DNA of 64,000 nt. Source: Pegoplata infirma. Its lineage: Eukaryota; Arthropoda; Insecta; Diptera; Anthomyiidae. Below are positions 1 through 11,272 of this stretch, piece by piece; the stretch's first letter is position 1; every line of letters starts with the position of its first letter. The notes beneath the pieces are model-generated. The model did not search any database. It had not been told where the DNA came from and saw only the letters and a program-made list of their open reading frames with translations. The stretch covers positions 326,075,038 to 326,139,037 of the forward strand of contig OY992536.1 of the NCBI GenBank assembly GCA_963921195.1, written 5' to 3'. The position numbers were made by a program, and so were the translations under genes.

Positions 1-300
1 GATTGGTTACAACAACCATATGGAAAAAATTGAGTTATGATTAAGTTATGACTATTTCCTATGAGTCATAGGAAATAGTCATAACATTTCTAATGTAGTC
101 TTAGAAAAAATAATATGGAAAAAATTTATTTTTTATTAATTTTCTAAATTTTTTTTTGATATTTTGAGTTAAATGTGAATTCAAATGGTTACAGAATTGC
201 GATTTGAAGTGAAATGTCTCTCTAATAAGGTACTAAAAACAAAAATCGGATTAAAATAAGCCAAGTTATTACAACTTCCCTGGGCATCTAACGTGTGACA
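1..300. repeat. Fragment of dispersed repeat family A
   Basis: The stretch from about 130 to 300 is a diverged copy of sequence found again in both arms of the 518-2604 inverted repeat and at about 35455-35770. Shared landmarks are 'aatggttacagaattg', 'taataaggtactaaaaac', 'agccaagttattacaact' and 'ctaacgtgtg.cagaccact'. No coding potential is seen. The family is not one I can name. The shared order of landmarks makes homology secure, but the ends of this copy are not visible. Confidence 0.7.
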
Positions 301-517
301 GACCACTTAATTAAGGAATACTAGCCCCATTTTTTTATTAATTTATAGCTGCCCAATTTCAAATTTAACAAGTAAGAAAGCTATATTCGGCTGTGCCGAA
401 TCTTTAAATACCCTCCACAATGTTAACCAATGCACAAGACGCAGACGACCTTTCTTGGCCAAAATTGATTTTATAGAAAATCATAAACACAAACAACAGA
501 AAACATATTTTGTTTTT

Positions 518-2604
518 GTATACACTAAGGGTGTTCTTATTTTTTTATTTCGGATTTTTGTGTTGCACTGGGCAGAATTTTGTTCCTTTGTACTAAAAAC
601 TTAATAATAAAAAATTTGGAGTTAATCCGATAACTTTAAGTGGACGCGGAAACGACCCGAAGTTTGAATAACGGATTACAAGGGGAAAAAAGGACTTTTT
701 ACTCATTTTCTCAATTTTTTCGATATTTTAAGTTAAGTTTGAATTCAAATGGTTACAGAATTGTGATGTGGAGTACATTACCTTTGTAATAAGGCAATAA
801 AAACTAAAATCGGTTAAAAATTAGCCAAGTTATTACAACTGCACCAGGCAACTAACGTGTGGCAGACCACTTGATAAAAGATTTCGAGTTCAATTTTTGA
901 AATTGATTGAAATTAACTACTATAGCAACATTTTTTTATTCTTTACTTGCCAATGTGGTAAGGTGATAAGTATTTTTCATATTGTGTTATGCTAACTTGT
1001 TTTTAATTAATGGTAAAAAGGTCTAAATTTTCCAGCCCTGTTTTCAAATCTCCAATTTTATATTTTATTTTTTTTAGGCATATAAAATTTAAAAAAATCG
1101 ACCATTGGACCATAGGATTTTGTTAAGCATATATAAGGGAATAAAAATTACAAAAATTGTAGACATTCCTTTTTTCATTCGTCTAGTTAAGCGATTTTAA
1201 TTCGGTGGATTTAATAGTAATTTTGGTAAGTTTTTTAGCTTTTAGTTATTTTTTTTTAATTTTTTTTAACAAACTTCATATGTTTTCTACCGAATTACTA
1301 CAGAATAATATAGAATACCTCAATTCCTTTAATCAGGGCAAAATTGAGATATGAAAAATTGACTCAGTTAAAGGTCAATTTTAGAAGAATTTGAATTTTT
1401 AAAGATTTACAGATTTTTCGAGCGTATATTAATGAAACTCTTAAATGTTATTTTAATAACATTTAAAAATTAATGGCTTATAAAAATTCAGAGCATTAAC
1501 CCTTAAATGCTGTTGGGGTCTATATGACCCTATGAAATAATATTCTTATATTTTTTCCATTAAATAAAAAAAATATAGACCCGAATAGGACTTATGGGCT
1601 AATTTTCCAAATTTTAATAATAAACCATTTATGTTTAGTCATATTAAAATAACATCAAGGAGTTTCATATATATCCGCTCAAAAAAATTGTTAATCATTA
1701 AAAATTCAAATTGTTCTCAAATTTGACCTTTGACCTATAACTGGGTCAATTTTTCATATCTCAATTTTGCCCTGATTAAAGGAATTGAAGTATTCTATAT
1801 TATTCTGTAGTAATTTGGTAGAAAACATATGAAGTTTGTTAAAAAAAAATAAAAAAATTAACTAAAAGCTAAAAAAGTTACCAAAATCACTATTATCTCG
1901 AAATCCGCCGAAATAAAATCGCTAAACTAGCCGAATGAAAAATGGAATGTCTACAATTTTTGTAATTTTTATTCCCTTATATGTGCTTAACAAAATCCTA
2001 TGGTCCAATGGTCGATTTTTTAAATTTTATTTGCCAAAAAAAAATAAAATTTAAAATTGGAGATTTAAAAACAGGGTTGAAAAATTTTGACCTTTTTACA
2101 ATTAATTAAAAACAAGTTAGCATAACACAATATGAAAAATACTTATCACCTTAGTATATTGGCAAGTAAAGAATAAAAAAATGTTGCTATAGTAGATAAT
2201 TTCAATCAATTTCAAAAATTGAACTCGAAATCTTTGATCAAGTGGTCTGCCACACGCTAGTTGCCTGGGGCAGTTGTAATAACTTGGCTGATTTTTAACC
2301 GATTTTAGTTTTTATTGCCTTATTACAAAGGTAATGTACTCCACATCACAATTCTGTAACCATTTGAATTCAAACTTAACTTAAAATATCGAAAAAATTG
2401 AGAAAATGAGTAAAAAGTAATTTTTTCCCCTTGTAATCCGTTATTTAAACTTCAGGTCGTTTCCGCGTCCACTTAAAGTTATCGGATTAACTCCAAATTT
2501 TTTATTATTAAGTTTTTAGTACAAAGGAACAAAATTCTGCCCAGTGCCAAGCAATTAAAACATTTTAAATTTTTCCCTTACTGTTAAGAACACCCTTAGT
2601 ATAC
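518..2604. repeat. 2.1 kb inverted repeat (foldback) with about 0.95 kb arms
   Basis: The left arm (about 518-1460) and right arm (about 1643-2604) are reverse complements with small differences. The outermost match is GTATACACTAAGGGTGTTCT against AGAACACCCTTAGTATAC. Further matched landmarks are the 'ggcagaccacttg' block, 'gatgtggagtacattacctt', 'gtccacttaaagttatcgg' and 'gaaactcttaaatgttattt'. The spacer (about 1461-1642) has its own short inverted motif around 'ggggtctatatgaccct'. No clear TSD was found at the outer ends. Weaker inverted similarity continues outward ('cttggccaaaattg' near 460 and its complement near 2910), so the original structure may have been larger. Confidence 0.85.
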
Positions 2605-2699
2605 ACTTATTTACCGTTCAAAAACAAATTTAGATAAAAATATTTTTTAAAATTTTTTCAATTATTTTTTGCGTTTAAATATAAAAAAATTTCTTATAA

Positions 2700-2840
2700 T
2701 AGGTATATTCGATTACCTAAATTTCTTACTATTTTTTACTACAACTGGAAAGTCTTGATTACTTTTTGTATTGAAAAATTCCAGCTGTAGTAAAATGAGT
2801 AAAAATTAGTAGATTGTAGTAAGGTAATCGAATTGACCTA
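2700..2840. mobile_element. Short palindromic MITE
   Basis: The ends TAGGTATATTCGATTACC and GGTAATCGAATTGACCTA are near-perfect inverted repeats. The match continues inward through 'ttactacaactggaa' and 'ttccagctgtagtaa', so almost the whole 141 bp is palindromic. There is no coding capacity. It interrupts the outer right flank of the 518-2604 inverted repeat. No confident TSD. Confidence 0.65.
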
Positions 2841-3772
2841 ATACTCTACATGGAAAACAAAAAAATTATAACAATTTTTAACAGAAATTTTTCCAGTTTT
2901 GTAATTTTGGCCAAGAAAAGCGATGACCGGAACCATAGTGCAATGTAAATATTTAAAAAACAAAAAAAAAATATTTTATAAGTATGTATGAAAATTATAT
3001 AAAAGCAACCACGTGTATGACACATACTACGTATTTTTTACTTATATTGATACAAATAACTACTAACAAGCCAAATAAGCATCAACAACTACAAAATGGC
3101 GCACAGCCACGTCATATCATGGAGGTTTATATTGAAACTCATCTCAATTGCTCATAGCTTCTTAACCCCTTGACCGATTTTGCCATAATTGGTACCAAAA
3201 TGACCAGCAAAACGTTGAGAACAATAAAATATGAATCTATTTAAAATTTTATTTGAATATGTCAACCATGAGCCAAGATAAATCATTTTAAAATTTTGGG
3301 TTAAATTTCTGGTGCCTCACCCCATTGTGCGATTCCGCCCAAATTTTTTTTGAGTGTTAGGAATGATAAAATTACATAAAATTCCAAGTTTCGTTCTCAT
3401 TCATTCAACAGGTGTCAAGTTACAGCATTTTTTTGTGTAAAATTCACCATTATTTTTGAGGTACCTTTGCATTTTCACTCATATCTTTTAAAATACTTAA
3501 CCGATTTCAAAAAAAATACATCAGTTTCTGCCTAGGAGAATTACGCAACTTTTGGTACCCCAAGCGTTTAAATCGGTTCCGGATTTTTGCCAAAAACGTG
3601 ATTTCAACAGACAGACAGACAGACGGACATCGCTAGATCGACTTAAAATCGATCAAGGATCATGAATATACATATATACTTTATGGGGTCCTAAACCAAT
3701 ATTTCTATGTGTTACATACGGAATGACAAACTTATATATACCCTCTATCACTAGAGTGGAGGGTATAAAAAA

Positions 3773-4260
3773 GTGCTGCCACTAAAAAAAATTGGTATTT
3801 TGGGAAAAACGCACAATTACGGGTCAGCTTAATTTTAATAGAGCTACGAAAAAAATAGGTAACTCTTATCAGGACAAGTGTCGGTGGGTGCCCTGTGAAA
3901 TACCTCCCTTGTAAGTGATAATTACTTCGATTAATTAAAACTTCATTTAAATACCCACAAAATCTTGTCCATTTTTTTAAGATTTTTTATATTTTTACTA
4001 GCCAAAAGTAATCTAAAATTTAAATTTCTTCTTTTTTTTTTTTATTTAAATTATGAAAAATTTATTGCGCAAAACCAACTTGGAAAAAAAAGAAGGTCGC
4101 GTCCGAAAATGTGTGATTTTGCATGAAATGCCCCATACGTATTTGTCACATTTCCCAGTTGGTCAAAATTTCATAGATAAAATATCCAACTGAAATGTAA
4201 TTGATGCAACAAAAACTCAGTTAAGACATTTAAGTATAGAATGTCTCAATAGAATATTTA
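3773..4260. other. AT-rich sequence, nothing recognised
   Basis: Homopolymer-rich sequence with no convincing ORF, RNA gene or inverted repeat. The only GC-richer patch (about 3870-3910) matched nothing I recognise. Confidence 0.5.
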
Positions 4261-4770
4261 CATAGAGAAAAATAAATTTTCAACAGAATTTTTTAGTTGT
4301 ATCAACCAAAAATTTGGTTATATCAAACAAATTTAGTAATGGCTACTGATATTTAATTGTGACCACCTATTTTAAATTTCATCAACCAAATTTTTGTTGG
4401 ATTTCAGTTGGAAATTTGCTTTTTGTATGATAACTTATTTTGAATGGAAAAAACTACATTATTTAGTACTCACAATTGAATATTGCAGCGTCCAAAATTT
4501 TTGGTGGACACGATAGTTGGAAATTTGTTTTGCTGTGTGCAAATACATGGCAAAGTAGTTACAATCAGTTTTATAGACAGTCACACATACAAAAAACATA
4601 TTTACATCTGTATTTTACGGTTGTATTAAACCAACACTTTGTTGTGGCAACCGAATATTTCGGTTCTTTCAATTGATAACTAGTTATGTCAACCAAATTT
4701 AGTTGTACTTGTGTATCAACCGATTATTTGCTGTATCCTCTAAATCAACTGCATCAACGCTTTACTTTGG
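4261..4770. mobile_element. Degenerate MITE built from TTGTATCAACC-type repeats
   Basis: The left end 'catagagaaaaataaattt' follows a TA. An end-like block 'aaatttgttttgctgtgtg' lies at 4521-4539. Internal units such as 'tatcaaccaaaaatttggt' and 'tgtatcaaccgattatttg' continue to about 4770. The same arrangement occurs in a cleaner copy at 16234-16480, so this is probably an older copy that has duplicated its core. No coding capacity. Confidence 0.5.
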
Positions 4771-5282
4771 TTTTGTAGCAGTCGTTTAAAATTTCTTTAA
4801 GACTTGGCCAACTGGGTTGTTATATACTACATATTTTTATACATAAAAATTGTAGGTAATATGAATAAATTATTTGCAATTTAAAATATAATACAATGCG
4901 TTCGTGTTAATAAAAGTTGCAGAGTTTTTTCCCCTCGATTCTTTGAGGAGCTTAACTCATTGTCAGTGTTTAAAAAAAGAAAAACGTTACAAGACTTACA
5001 GAAAAACAAAATATTTTCACGGAAAGAATAATGACTGTGGATTTCAAAGGTTAATAACATTCAAGAGAAGCTTACAAATATGGTAAACCAAAAGTTAATA
5101 CACTTTAATAAATAAATGATTAATAAGAATTTGCTATATATGGTTTGTTGATGGATGGTATTGTTATTATATTTTGACAAATTTTTTAACATGATGAGAA
5201 TGAAAAAAATAATAATACAAAAGACTTAAAATGTGTAATAAAAGGAATTAACTGATTTATGATATTGTAACTTTATAGGTAC
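4771..5282. other. AT-rich sequence, nothing recognised
   Basis: No repeat boundary or coding signal is seen. Short open frames here have no recognisable composition. The last 8 bp (5275-5282) are the left TSD of the following hAT-type element. Confidence 0.5.
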
Positions 5283-6082
5283 TAGGGTGTTCAATTAATC
5301 GGGTTTTTTTATTGTTCGATTAAACGATTAATCGACATTTGGCATTTTTGACTTGTTCGATTAATCGAAAAAAATTTAAAATTGATCGATTAATCGAATA
5401 ATTCCAAATTCAGAAATTTTCTAAATAACATGATTTTTTTTTTTATATTAATTACAAGTATTTTAAAATTTTATTAACAAAACAAAAAAAAACAAGACAA
5501 ATGTAACAGCAAATGTACAAAATGTATCAAAATTTAAGTTTTCTGCAATTTTGTTAGAGAAAATTAAAAAAAAAATAATTTTGGAGATTTGAAAAATTTT
5601 TAGAATTAAAAAAATATTTTTGTGGCAAAATTTATATGGATTACCGATATCACAAAAATTTTATATTTATTATCTAAATACATTTTGGAAAATGTATTTA
5701 GATAATATTTAGTTTTGAGCATATGTATTCATAAAATTTGTAATTTATTTTTTTTTTTAAATAAGTGGGTTTTGCTCAAAACTCGAAACCTTGACTGATT
5801 GTAGCGTGGTCACATAGTCAACCGATTTGGTCCAACATTTTATCAGGTACTAACTTTAGGTCGTTTAACAAATCAGGAGCAGCGAAAATGCGAAAAAATA
5901 AAATAAGAACCACTCTAGTAAACAAATTTTCAGAAAAACCATGTGTTATTATTAATCGATTAATCGGCATAAATTCTTCGATTAACCCTTTAATCGAAAT
6001 TAGCAATTTCAAATTAATCGAACAATTATTCGTCTAAAAATGTTCGATTAATCGAACAAAAATTAATCGGCTGGACACCCTA
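5283..6082. mobile_element. Non-autonomous hAT-type element, 800 bp, perfect 8-bp TSD
   Basis: The ends are TAGGGTGTTCAATTAATCGG and, read from the other side, TAGGGTGTCCAGCCGATTAA. The flanks are an exact 8-bp duplication ATAGGTAC (5275-5282 and 6083-6090), the TSD length of hAT transposons. Subterminal regions carry many GATTAATCG motifs in both orientations (5300-5400 and 5955-6070), which could serve as subterminal transposase-binding repeats (inference). The AT-rich core has no transposase-like frame, so the element would depend on a transposase encoded elsewhere. The intact TSD suggests a fairly recent insertion. Confidence 0.85.
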
Positions 6083-6090
6083 ATAGGTAC

Positions 6091-6626
6091 ACATATCTAC
6101 AGAAACTTGTTTATAAAATACTTCCGTTGTTAAGGTCATATACCTACTTTCAGTAATTTTGTTGAATGCGTTCAATGACCACATGTGTAATAGTGGGTGG
6201 TGTCCGGCTGAAATGCTTACAAATTATAATTTTCAAATTTTTGTCTAAAAGAAGAATTTTCGCTTCTCATTTAAACAAAAGGAAAATATTTGATTTGAAT
6301 ATACACAAATTTGGAAATTCCAGATATTATTCATTTAGTTTTTCCCCATTCCAGATTTTTTCCCCATAAACTAACCTATACAAAAAAATCTATATTAATT
6401 CATTTAATTGTTTAGCACCAAAATTAATAAAAAACAAAAAAACACTATTCCCCTGAGTAATTCATTTCCATTTACAGCCTTCATATTGGCTTAAATGAAA
6501 ATTAATATTTGTTCCTTCTGTAATTGTCTTGGAGCAAAACAAACAAAATGTACGCCAAACTTATTACTTTGACAGCTAATAAGAAGAATGCTAACTCATA
6601 CACCCATAGGAATAAATATCTTAAAG
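6091..6626. other. AT-rich sequence, nothing recognised
   Basis: No coding region or structured repeat could be supported. An open frame at 6166-6369 has no recognisable features. Confidence 0.45.
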
Positions 6627-6944
6627 CAGGGCTTCTCACAAATTTTTTCTCACGACCCCTTTGAAAAAAATTCAATTATATAAAATTAAAAAATATATAT
6701 TTTTTTGACAAAAAATTTGAGAAAAAACTGTTGAGTAAAAGAAAAAAATATCGAGGGCCTATATTCAAAACCTTTTATCTTTCATTTTCACGAATATGAC
6801 TTTTTGATGGCAATATATTCAGTAAAACGGCCCTCATCTGTGGTGTAAAATTTAGAACACAAATATTTTTTTTTGCTATTTTATTTGCATTTTTGGTTTT
6901 CTCTATCTTACACAATTAAAATTGATTATATCGTCGAACTATAT

Positions 6945-7920
6945 TCAATAAATGCCAACTCGAAAAAGCTTACTGTTCAGGAGAGCTAAAAAACTAGTTA
7001 TTTCGCGTATTATTGCAAAAATAAACAATGTACCTTCCACAAGATGGTTTAAATATTCTAAACAATTTTTACCTATGCAAAAATTTTCATATTTTGCACT
7101 TGTTTGCATATTTTTCAGAGATGGCATTTATTACTATATCAAAAAACAAATATTTTTTTAGAGTTGGCATATTTTGTCGGAAAATAAAAATAAATTTTTT
7201 TTGGAAAAATTTTTAAATTTTTTTTTTTTTTTGGTTTTTGTTATCCTTAGTACGGTAATTGCAAAAACTGAACAAAAAATTAAAAATCTTTGCAAATTTT
7301 TAAAAGTTACTAGCTCCGAAAGCCTTTTAATCTCAGGGTGGTCAACTTTGGCACTCTGTAACTCACGCTGTATTGCAATAGGGTCACTCCAAACCAGCTA
7401 TTTTGAAAGCTTATATCATTGACTTTATTTGCCCCATTCATAATGTTTCAATCTGATAAATAATTTAAAAGTTACATCAATATAAGCAATTTTTATTTTT
7501 GCAAACAATATTTACCGATATTTTTAAAATGGCAATATCTCGAGAACCAGTCATTAGATATCAAAATCTTTACAAGATTCGTGTTTAGCATGGCAAATGC
7601 AATAAGATATGTGGTCTAATTTTTTTTAAAAAATTTTTTGAAAATTTTTTGGAAATTTACAATGGGAGTTGGCATTTATTTCCACCAAAAAAATATGTAC
7701 TTTGAGTTAGCAGAATAACAAAAATGGATGTAAAACGACAACAAATTATTTTTTTGCTCTGAAATTTTTATGGCAGATAGGTATTACATAGGGGAGCTAT
7801 TTGCCATCGGAAACTCATTTCCGTCAAATTTGAGTTGGCATATTTTGAATATAGGTTCACGATATTATATTCAATTTATTCCCTCTTCTATTTCTTTTAC
7901 TTTTCTATTTCATTTCGTCC
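6945..7920. repeat. Region with recurrent GAGTTGGCATATTTTG motifs
   Basis: Variants of 'gagttggcatattttg' appear about 7160, 7668 and 7830, with a related inverted form 'aaatgccaactcgaaaa' near 6951 and 'ccagttggcaaattttg' near 8231. Spacing is irregular. This looks like a decayed repeat field rather than coding DNA; the open frames here are phenylalanine/lysine-rich products of AT bias. Confidence 0.4.
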
Positions 7921-8471
7921 CCTGTTTTAAAAAAGTACCAGTTTTCTGTTTTTACACCTTTTTTGACTGCAAAAATTACTTTTCGCAGCATGTTATCTCC
8001 GTTGGGGGATTCTTTATTTACAATTTATATGCAGTTTTTAGTACATTTTATTGAGAAGAACGAAAAAGTACCAAAGTACCATTTTTACCACCTTTCACCA
8101 AAAGGGTACTTTTTTACAAAATGTTTCTTCCTATCAAGGAAGCTAAATTCTAAATTTCTAGTTTTAATATGCCAAAATATTGGAATTTCCAAAAATTTAC
8201 TGTTATTAGACGTTAATTCTGCTGGAGGATCCAGTTGGCAAATTTTGTGATGCTGTGGGTACTAGTTCAATAGTTTAACAAGGAGTTTTTAAATATTTTT
8301 CCACTTTTTCAGTTTGACTATATAAGCCAACGATTAACAAAAACGAAAATTAAAATTACTGTTTTTATTTTCTTAAAACCAAAAATTTTAGTAACTCGAG
8401 TTTGTAACTTGGATAATAATTCACCTCGTGGTGAATAAAAAAATATGAATAGAACGTAACATATTCGTTTT

Positions 8472-8938
8472 CACTGTTGCCAAGTTGGATGTTTTCCCGC
8501 TAAATCTAGCGCTTTTTGTTTGGATTTAGCGGGGGAAAATTGGTTTTAGCGGGAACGGTGCTTTAGCGGGAAAATCTAGCGCTTTTTGTTTGGAATTAGT
8601 GGGAAAAATTTAGAGGTTTTTTCCAATTTTTCTTTTTTTTTCAATAGAAATCACCAAGTTTGTCGAATTTTAGCGCTTTTTTTGTAAATTTTTTTCGGCG
8701 GTTTCTTGCGCGTTTTTAGTGCAAAGTCAATTTTTGTAGAAAAAAATAATTTGGAAGTTTGTTTTTAATTTATCTTTTTTGTCGATCAAAAATGTCAAGT
8801 TTTTTCAGTTTTCAGCGCTTTTATTCGTAATAAAGCGGGAAAATTTTAAAATTTTCCCGCTAAATTTATTTTTGGCGGTTTCTAGCGCTTTTTTAGTGAA
8901 ATTTAGAGGTTTTTGGTTAAAAATAGTTGGCAACAGTG
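8472..8938. mobile_element. hAT-like MITE with CACTGTTGCCAA ends
   Basis: Twelve-bp perfect terminal inverted repeats CACTGTTGCCAA (start) and TTGGCAACAGTG (end) bound 467 bp. The flanks TTCGTTTT and TTGTTTTT agree at 6 of 8 positions, compatible with an aged hAT TSD. The interior repeats 'tagcgctttttgtttgga', 'agcgggaaaa' and 'tcccgctaaat' several times. No coding region. Confidence 0.65.
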
Positions 8939-8944
8939 TTGTTT

Positions 8945-9105
8945 TTTATCAATATATGTTTTTTTCATCAATATTTTTTTTCATAAATTTTTTTTCGCAT
9001 TATTATTGTTTTCATCAATATTTTTTTTCATCAATATTTTCTTTTCATCAAATAATTTTTTTTTATCAATAATACTTTTTTCATCAAAAAATTTTTTTGA
9101 TCGAC
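8945..9105. repeat. Short tandem array of TTTTTTCATCAATA
   Basis: About nine consecutive variants of a 14-18 bp unit 'tttttttcatcaatat' immediately follow the 8472-8938 element. Unit length drifts through the T run. The open frames here, rich in Phe/Ser/Ile, are translations of this repeat and are not genes. Confidence 0.75.
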
Positions 9106-9845
9106 AAACAGATTGATGGATATCACTAGAAACTTTGACGGATCAATAAACATAATAGTTGGATGCTTTACTAAGACATGTTTTTCCTTTGGAGGATGCT
9201 TTATTAAAAATTTTAAGTTTCTTGGACGCTGATTGAAAAAAGTACCAAAGTACAATTTTTAACCCCATTTCACCCATTAAAAATCGGAACTTCCTAAAGT
9301 CCGTAAAGTAAAAATGTTTTTTTTTCTCTGTATGAATAAATATTCCAAATATATTATTTTTATGATTATTATTTAATAAGATCGAAAAAGCACCAAAGTG
9401 CACTATTTTTGCACTTTTTTCCCTTAAAAACTATTTTTTGCAAAAATCAGATTTATATGAGTCATATTTCAGAAGATCAAAAAAGGTACCAAAGTACACT
9501 TTCTACAATCTTATAATTTTCCGTTTTTCCTATTCCAAAAATCTGATTTTTATGACTAATATTTCAGAAGATCAAAAAAGTACCCAAGTACACTTTTTAC
9601 AATCTTATAACACTGTGCAACAATAAAGACTTTTTAAAAAAACACATATTTCAAAATGTACCAAAGTACAATTTTTTACCTACTTTCCGTTTTAGTCCCT
9701 TTTTACCACCATATTCTTTCCGATGGATGAATTTATATTACAAATTTAAGGTTTCTAGGACCATTATTTAAAAAAAATTGAAAAGGTATCAAAGTATAAT
9801 GTTTCCACCTTTTCCCCTTTAGGGAAATTATTAAAAAAGTTTCTA

Positions 9846-10588
9846 CGCAACCAAGTTTTTCTTGTTGGTATTATCTATTTGGCAAAATAGGTCTAGACAA
9901 GATCACATTCAAAAATATTGTAAAATTTTTTTTTGCGAATTATGGTACTTTTAGGTAATAAAAAATTGCAAAATCTTAACTTTATTAGCGATTTCACCGA
10001 GTGAAGCCACTTTAAAAAATTATGCTATGGTGGAAAACCTTCTGCTAGAACTACAAATGCATCCCCCGAAGTCTCATAAAAATCAAAAAAATCTTTGGGC
10101 ACCCGTAAAGTTAAAATTTCCAAAAAAGCCATACTTCAACCGCGAGCAGAAGAAAATTATTGATTTTCACGAAATTTTTTATTTACAATTTATATGCAGA
10201 AATTTTGACTCCCAATAGCAACATTCTGGACCCTTTCAGCTCAAAAAAGAGAAATCGATACGGCCTATTGTACTCAGTTTTTTTTTTGGGATTTTTATTA
10301 AATCCGCGATGTGGGTGCCAAGAATTTTTTTGATTTATGTATGACTTCGGGGGAGGCATTTGGAACACTAGCAGAAGCTTTTCCACCATTTTATATTTTT
10401 TTAAAGCGGATTAACTCGGAGAAATCTCTAAGGAAGTTACGATTTCGCGATTTTTTATTACTTTAAAGTCCCATAATTCGCGGAAAAAAAAAATTTTCAA
10501 TATTTTTTGATGTAATCTTGTCTTGACGGGGAAGACCTATTTTTCCAAAAAGATAACACCAACAAAAAAAAACTTGGTTGGTTGCCTT
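9846..10588. repeat. 743-bp foldback element
   Basis: The left arm starts 'gcaaccaagtttttcttgtt' and the right arm ends with the complementary 'aacttggttggttgc'. Matched inner blocks include 'aggtctagacaagat' with 'cttgtcttgacg', 'gcgaattatgg' with 'ccataattcgcg', 'atggtggaaaaccttctgct' with 'agcagaagcttttccacca', and 'catcccccgaagtc' with 'gacttcgggggaggca'. It is palindromic for nearly its full length. No ORF or clear TSD. Sequence after 10612 ('aaccgcgatgcgggagcg') resembles its central part and may be another fragment. Confidence 0.8.
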
Positions 10589-10937
10589 GAAATAAGATGA
10601 AATATGTAATTTTTTGGGGTTTTTACTTTAACCGCGATGCGGGAGCGTAAAGAAACTTTTGATTTTCACGAAATTTTTATGGAGTTAGGTCGGTAATGAA
10701 TTCTAGCGAAATCGGTAATGAATTCTAGACCTATTTTGCTAGAATTCATTCACGGCTCACCCGTAAATTTCGGGCTAAAAAAAATTGTCTCAAAAAACAA
10801 TTTCTCAATTTTTTTTATCAAAAATCAGAAATTGTTTTAAAAATAAGTTTTTCGTGTCAAAATTTTTATTTTAATTTTTCTCCAAATCTGTTCGCAACCT
10901 TCTAAGAGATCGTGACCTACCATTTGAGAAGCGTTAT

Positions 10938-11272
10938 TCTTAAGAATGTAAAAATATGCATTTCCATTAAGGAACTTTTTTTCAATTTCTCAAAGCCAAC
11001 AAAAAAATAAACAAGATTCAAACCAACGAAAAAAAAACAAGATAAATTGTTTTGGCGCCTAAACAAAACTGAGCCAACAACACTCATAGAAAGTAAATTG
11101 AATTAAAATGACAATGACAAACAGAAATAACGTCAGCAACTAACACCGGAGACAAATGACAACGTTTTTTTTCTGCTTTTGTTCTACACAGTATATTTCT
11201 AATGTACCTACAACCTCATCAAGCATACAAAATACAGACTCAAACCTTTGACAAGAACAAAAGTAAAAATAA
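10938..11272. other. AT-rich sequence, nothing recognised
   Basis: Low-complexity A-rich sequence. No gene, repeat boundary or RNA signal was found. Confidence 0.4.

Larger units (their letters stand above)
371..3772 (+). mobile_element. Helentron/DINE-1-like repeat, enlarged by internal inverted repeats
   Basis: The left end reads 'agtaagaaagctat', then a perfect short hairpin ATTCGG-CTGTG-CCGAAT (385-401) and 'taccctccacaatg'. The right end has a CAGA tetranucleotide run with 'cggacat' (about 3606-3630), 'aaatcgatcaaggatcatga', and the terminal 'ggagggtataaaa'. The same two ends recur at 11273-12028, which supports one family. Internal phrases such as 'cttaaccgatttc' also recur near 36.9-37.1 kb. 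The GTCT/CAGA microsatellite and TATACCC ends resemble fly DINE-1/INE-1 (helentron-related) elements. That assignment is inference. No Rep/helicase coding is visible. The 518-2604 palindrome and a small MITE lie inside. Confidence 0.45.
7920..9830. repeat. Degenerate tandem field of GTACCAAAGTAC units
   Basis: At least seven copies of 'aaaaagtaccaaagtacaat' or close variants occur at about 7930, 8067, 9236, 9385 (as 'gcaccaaagtgc'), 9480, 9577, 9655 and 9784. Each is followed by 'tttttaccacctttccc'-like sequence. Spacing is about 90-150 bp. Each unit contains the near-palindrome GTACCAAAGTAC; the 9385 copy changes both halves in step. The field is interrupted by the element at 8472-8938 and the short array at 8945-9105. 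Confidence 0.65.
6627..10937. mobile_element. Possible ancient large hAT-like element or composite
   Basis: The left boundary CAGGGCTTCTCAC, followed by 'tctcacgacccctttg', is a typical hAT end. On the complementary strand the right boundary reads 'taacgcttctcaaatgg' followed by 'ggtcacgatctctta', matching the left end in order and spacing. The flanks are TCTTAAAG and TCTTAAGA (6 of 8). No transposase remnant is visible. The interior is filled with other repeats, described separately. The pairing could also be coincidence between two unrelated decayed ends, hence low confidence. Confidence 0.35.

Noticed and set aside
3600..3635. CAGACAGACAGACGGACAT as a stand-alone microsatellite
   Set aside because: It recurs with the same neighbours at 11.9 kb, so it is part of the helentron-like right end.
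371..3772. LTR retrotransposon based on similar sequence at both ends of the region
   Set aside because: The similarity is inverted rather than direct, and no gag/pol remnant, primer-binding site or polypurine tract was seen.
8779..9403. Overlapping Phe/Lys-rich frames on both strands
   Set aside because: They are translations of TTTTCATCAATA-type repeats and the GTACCAAAGTAC field.
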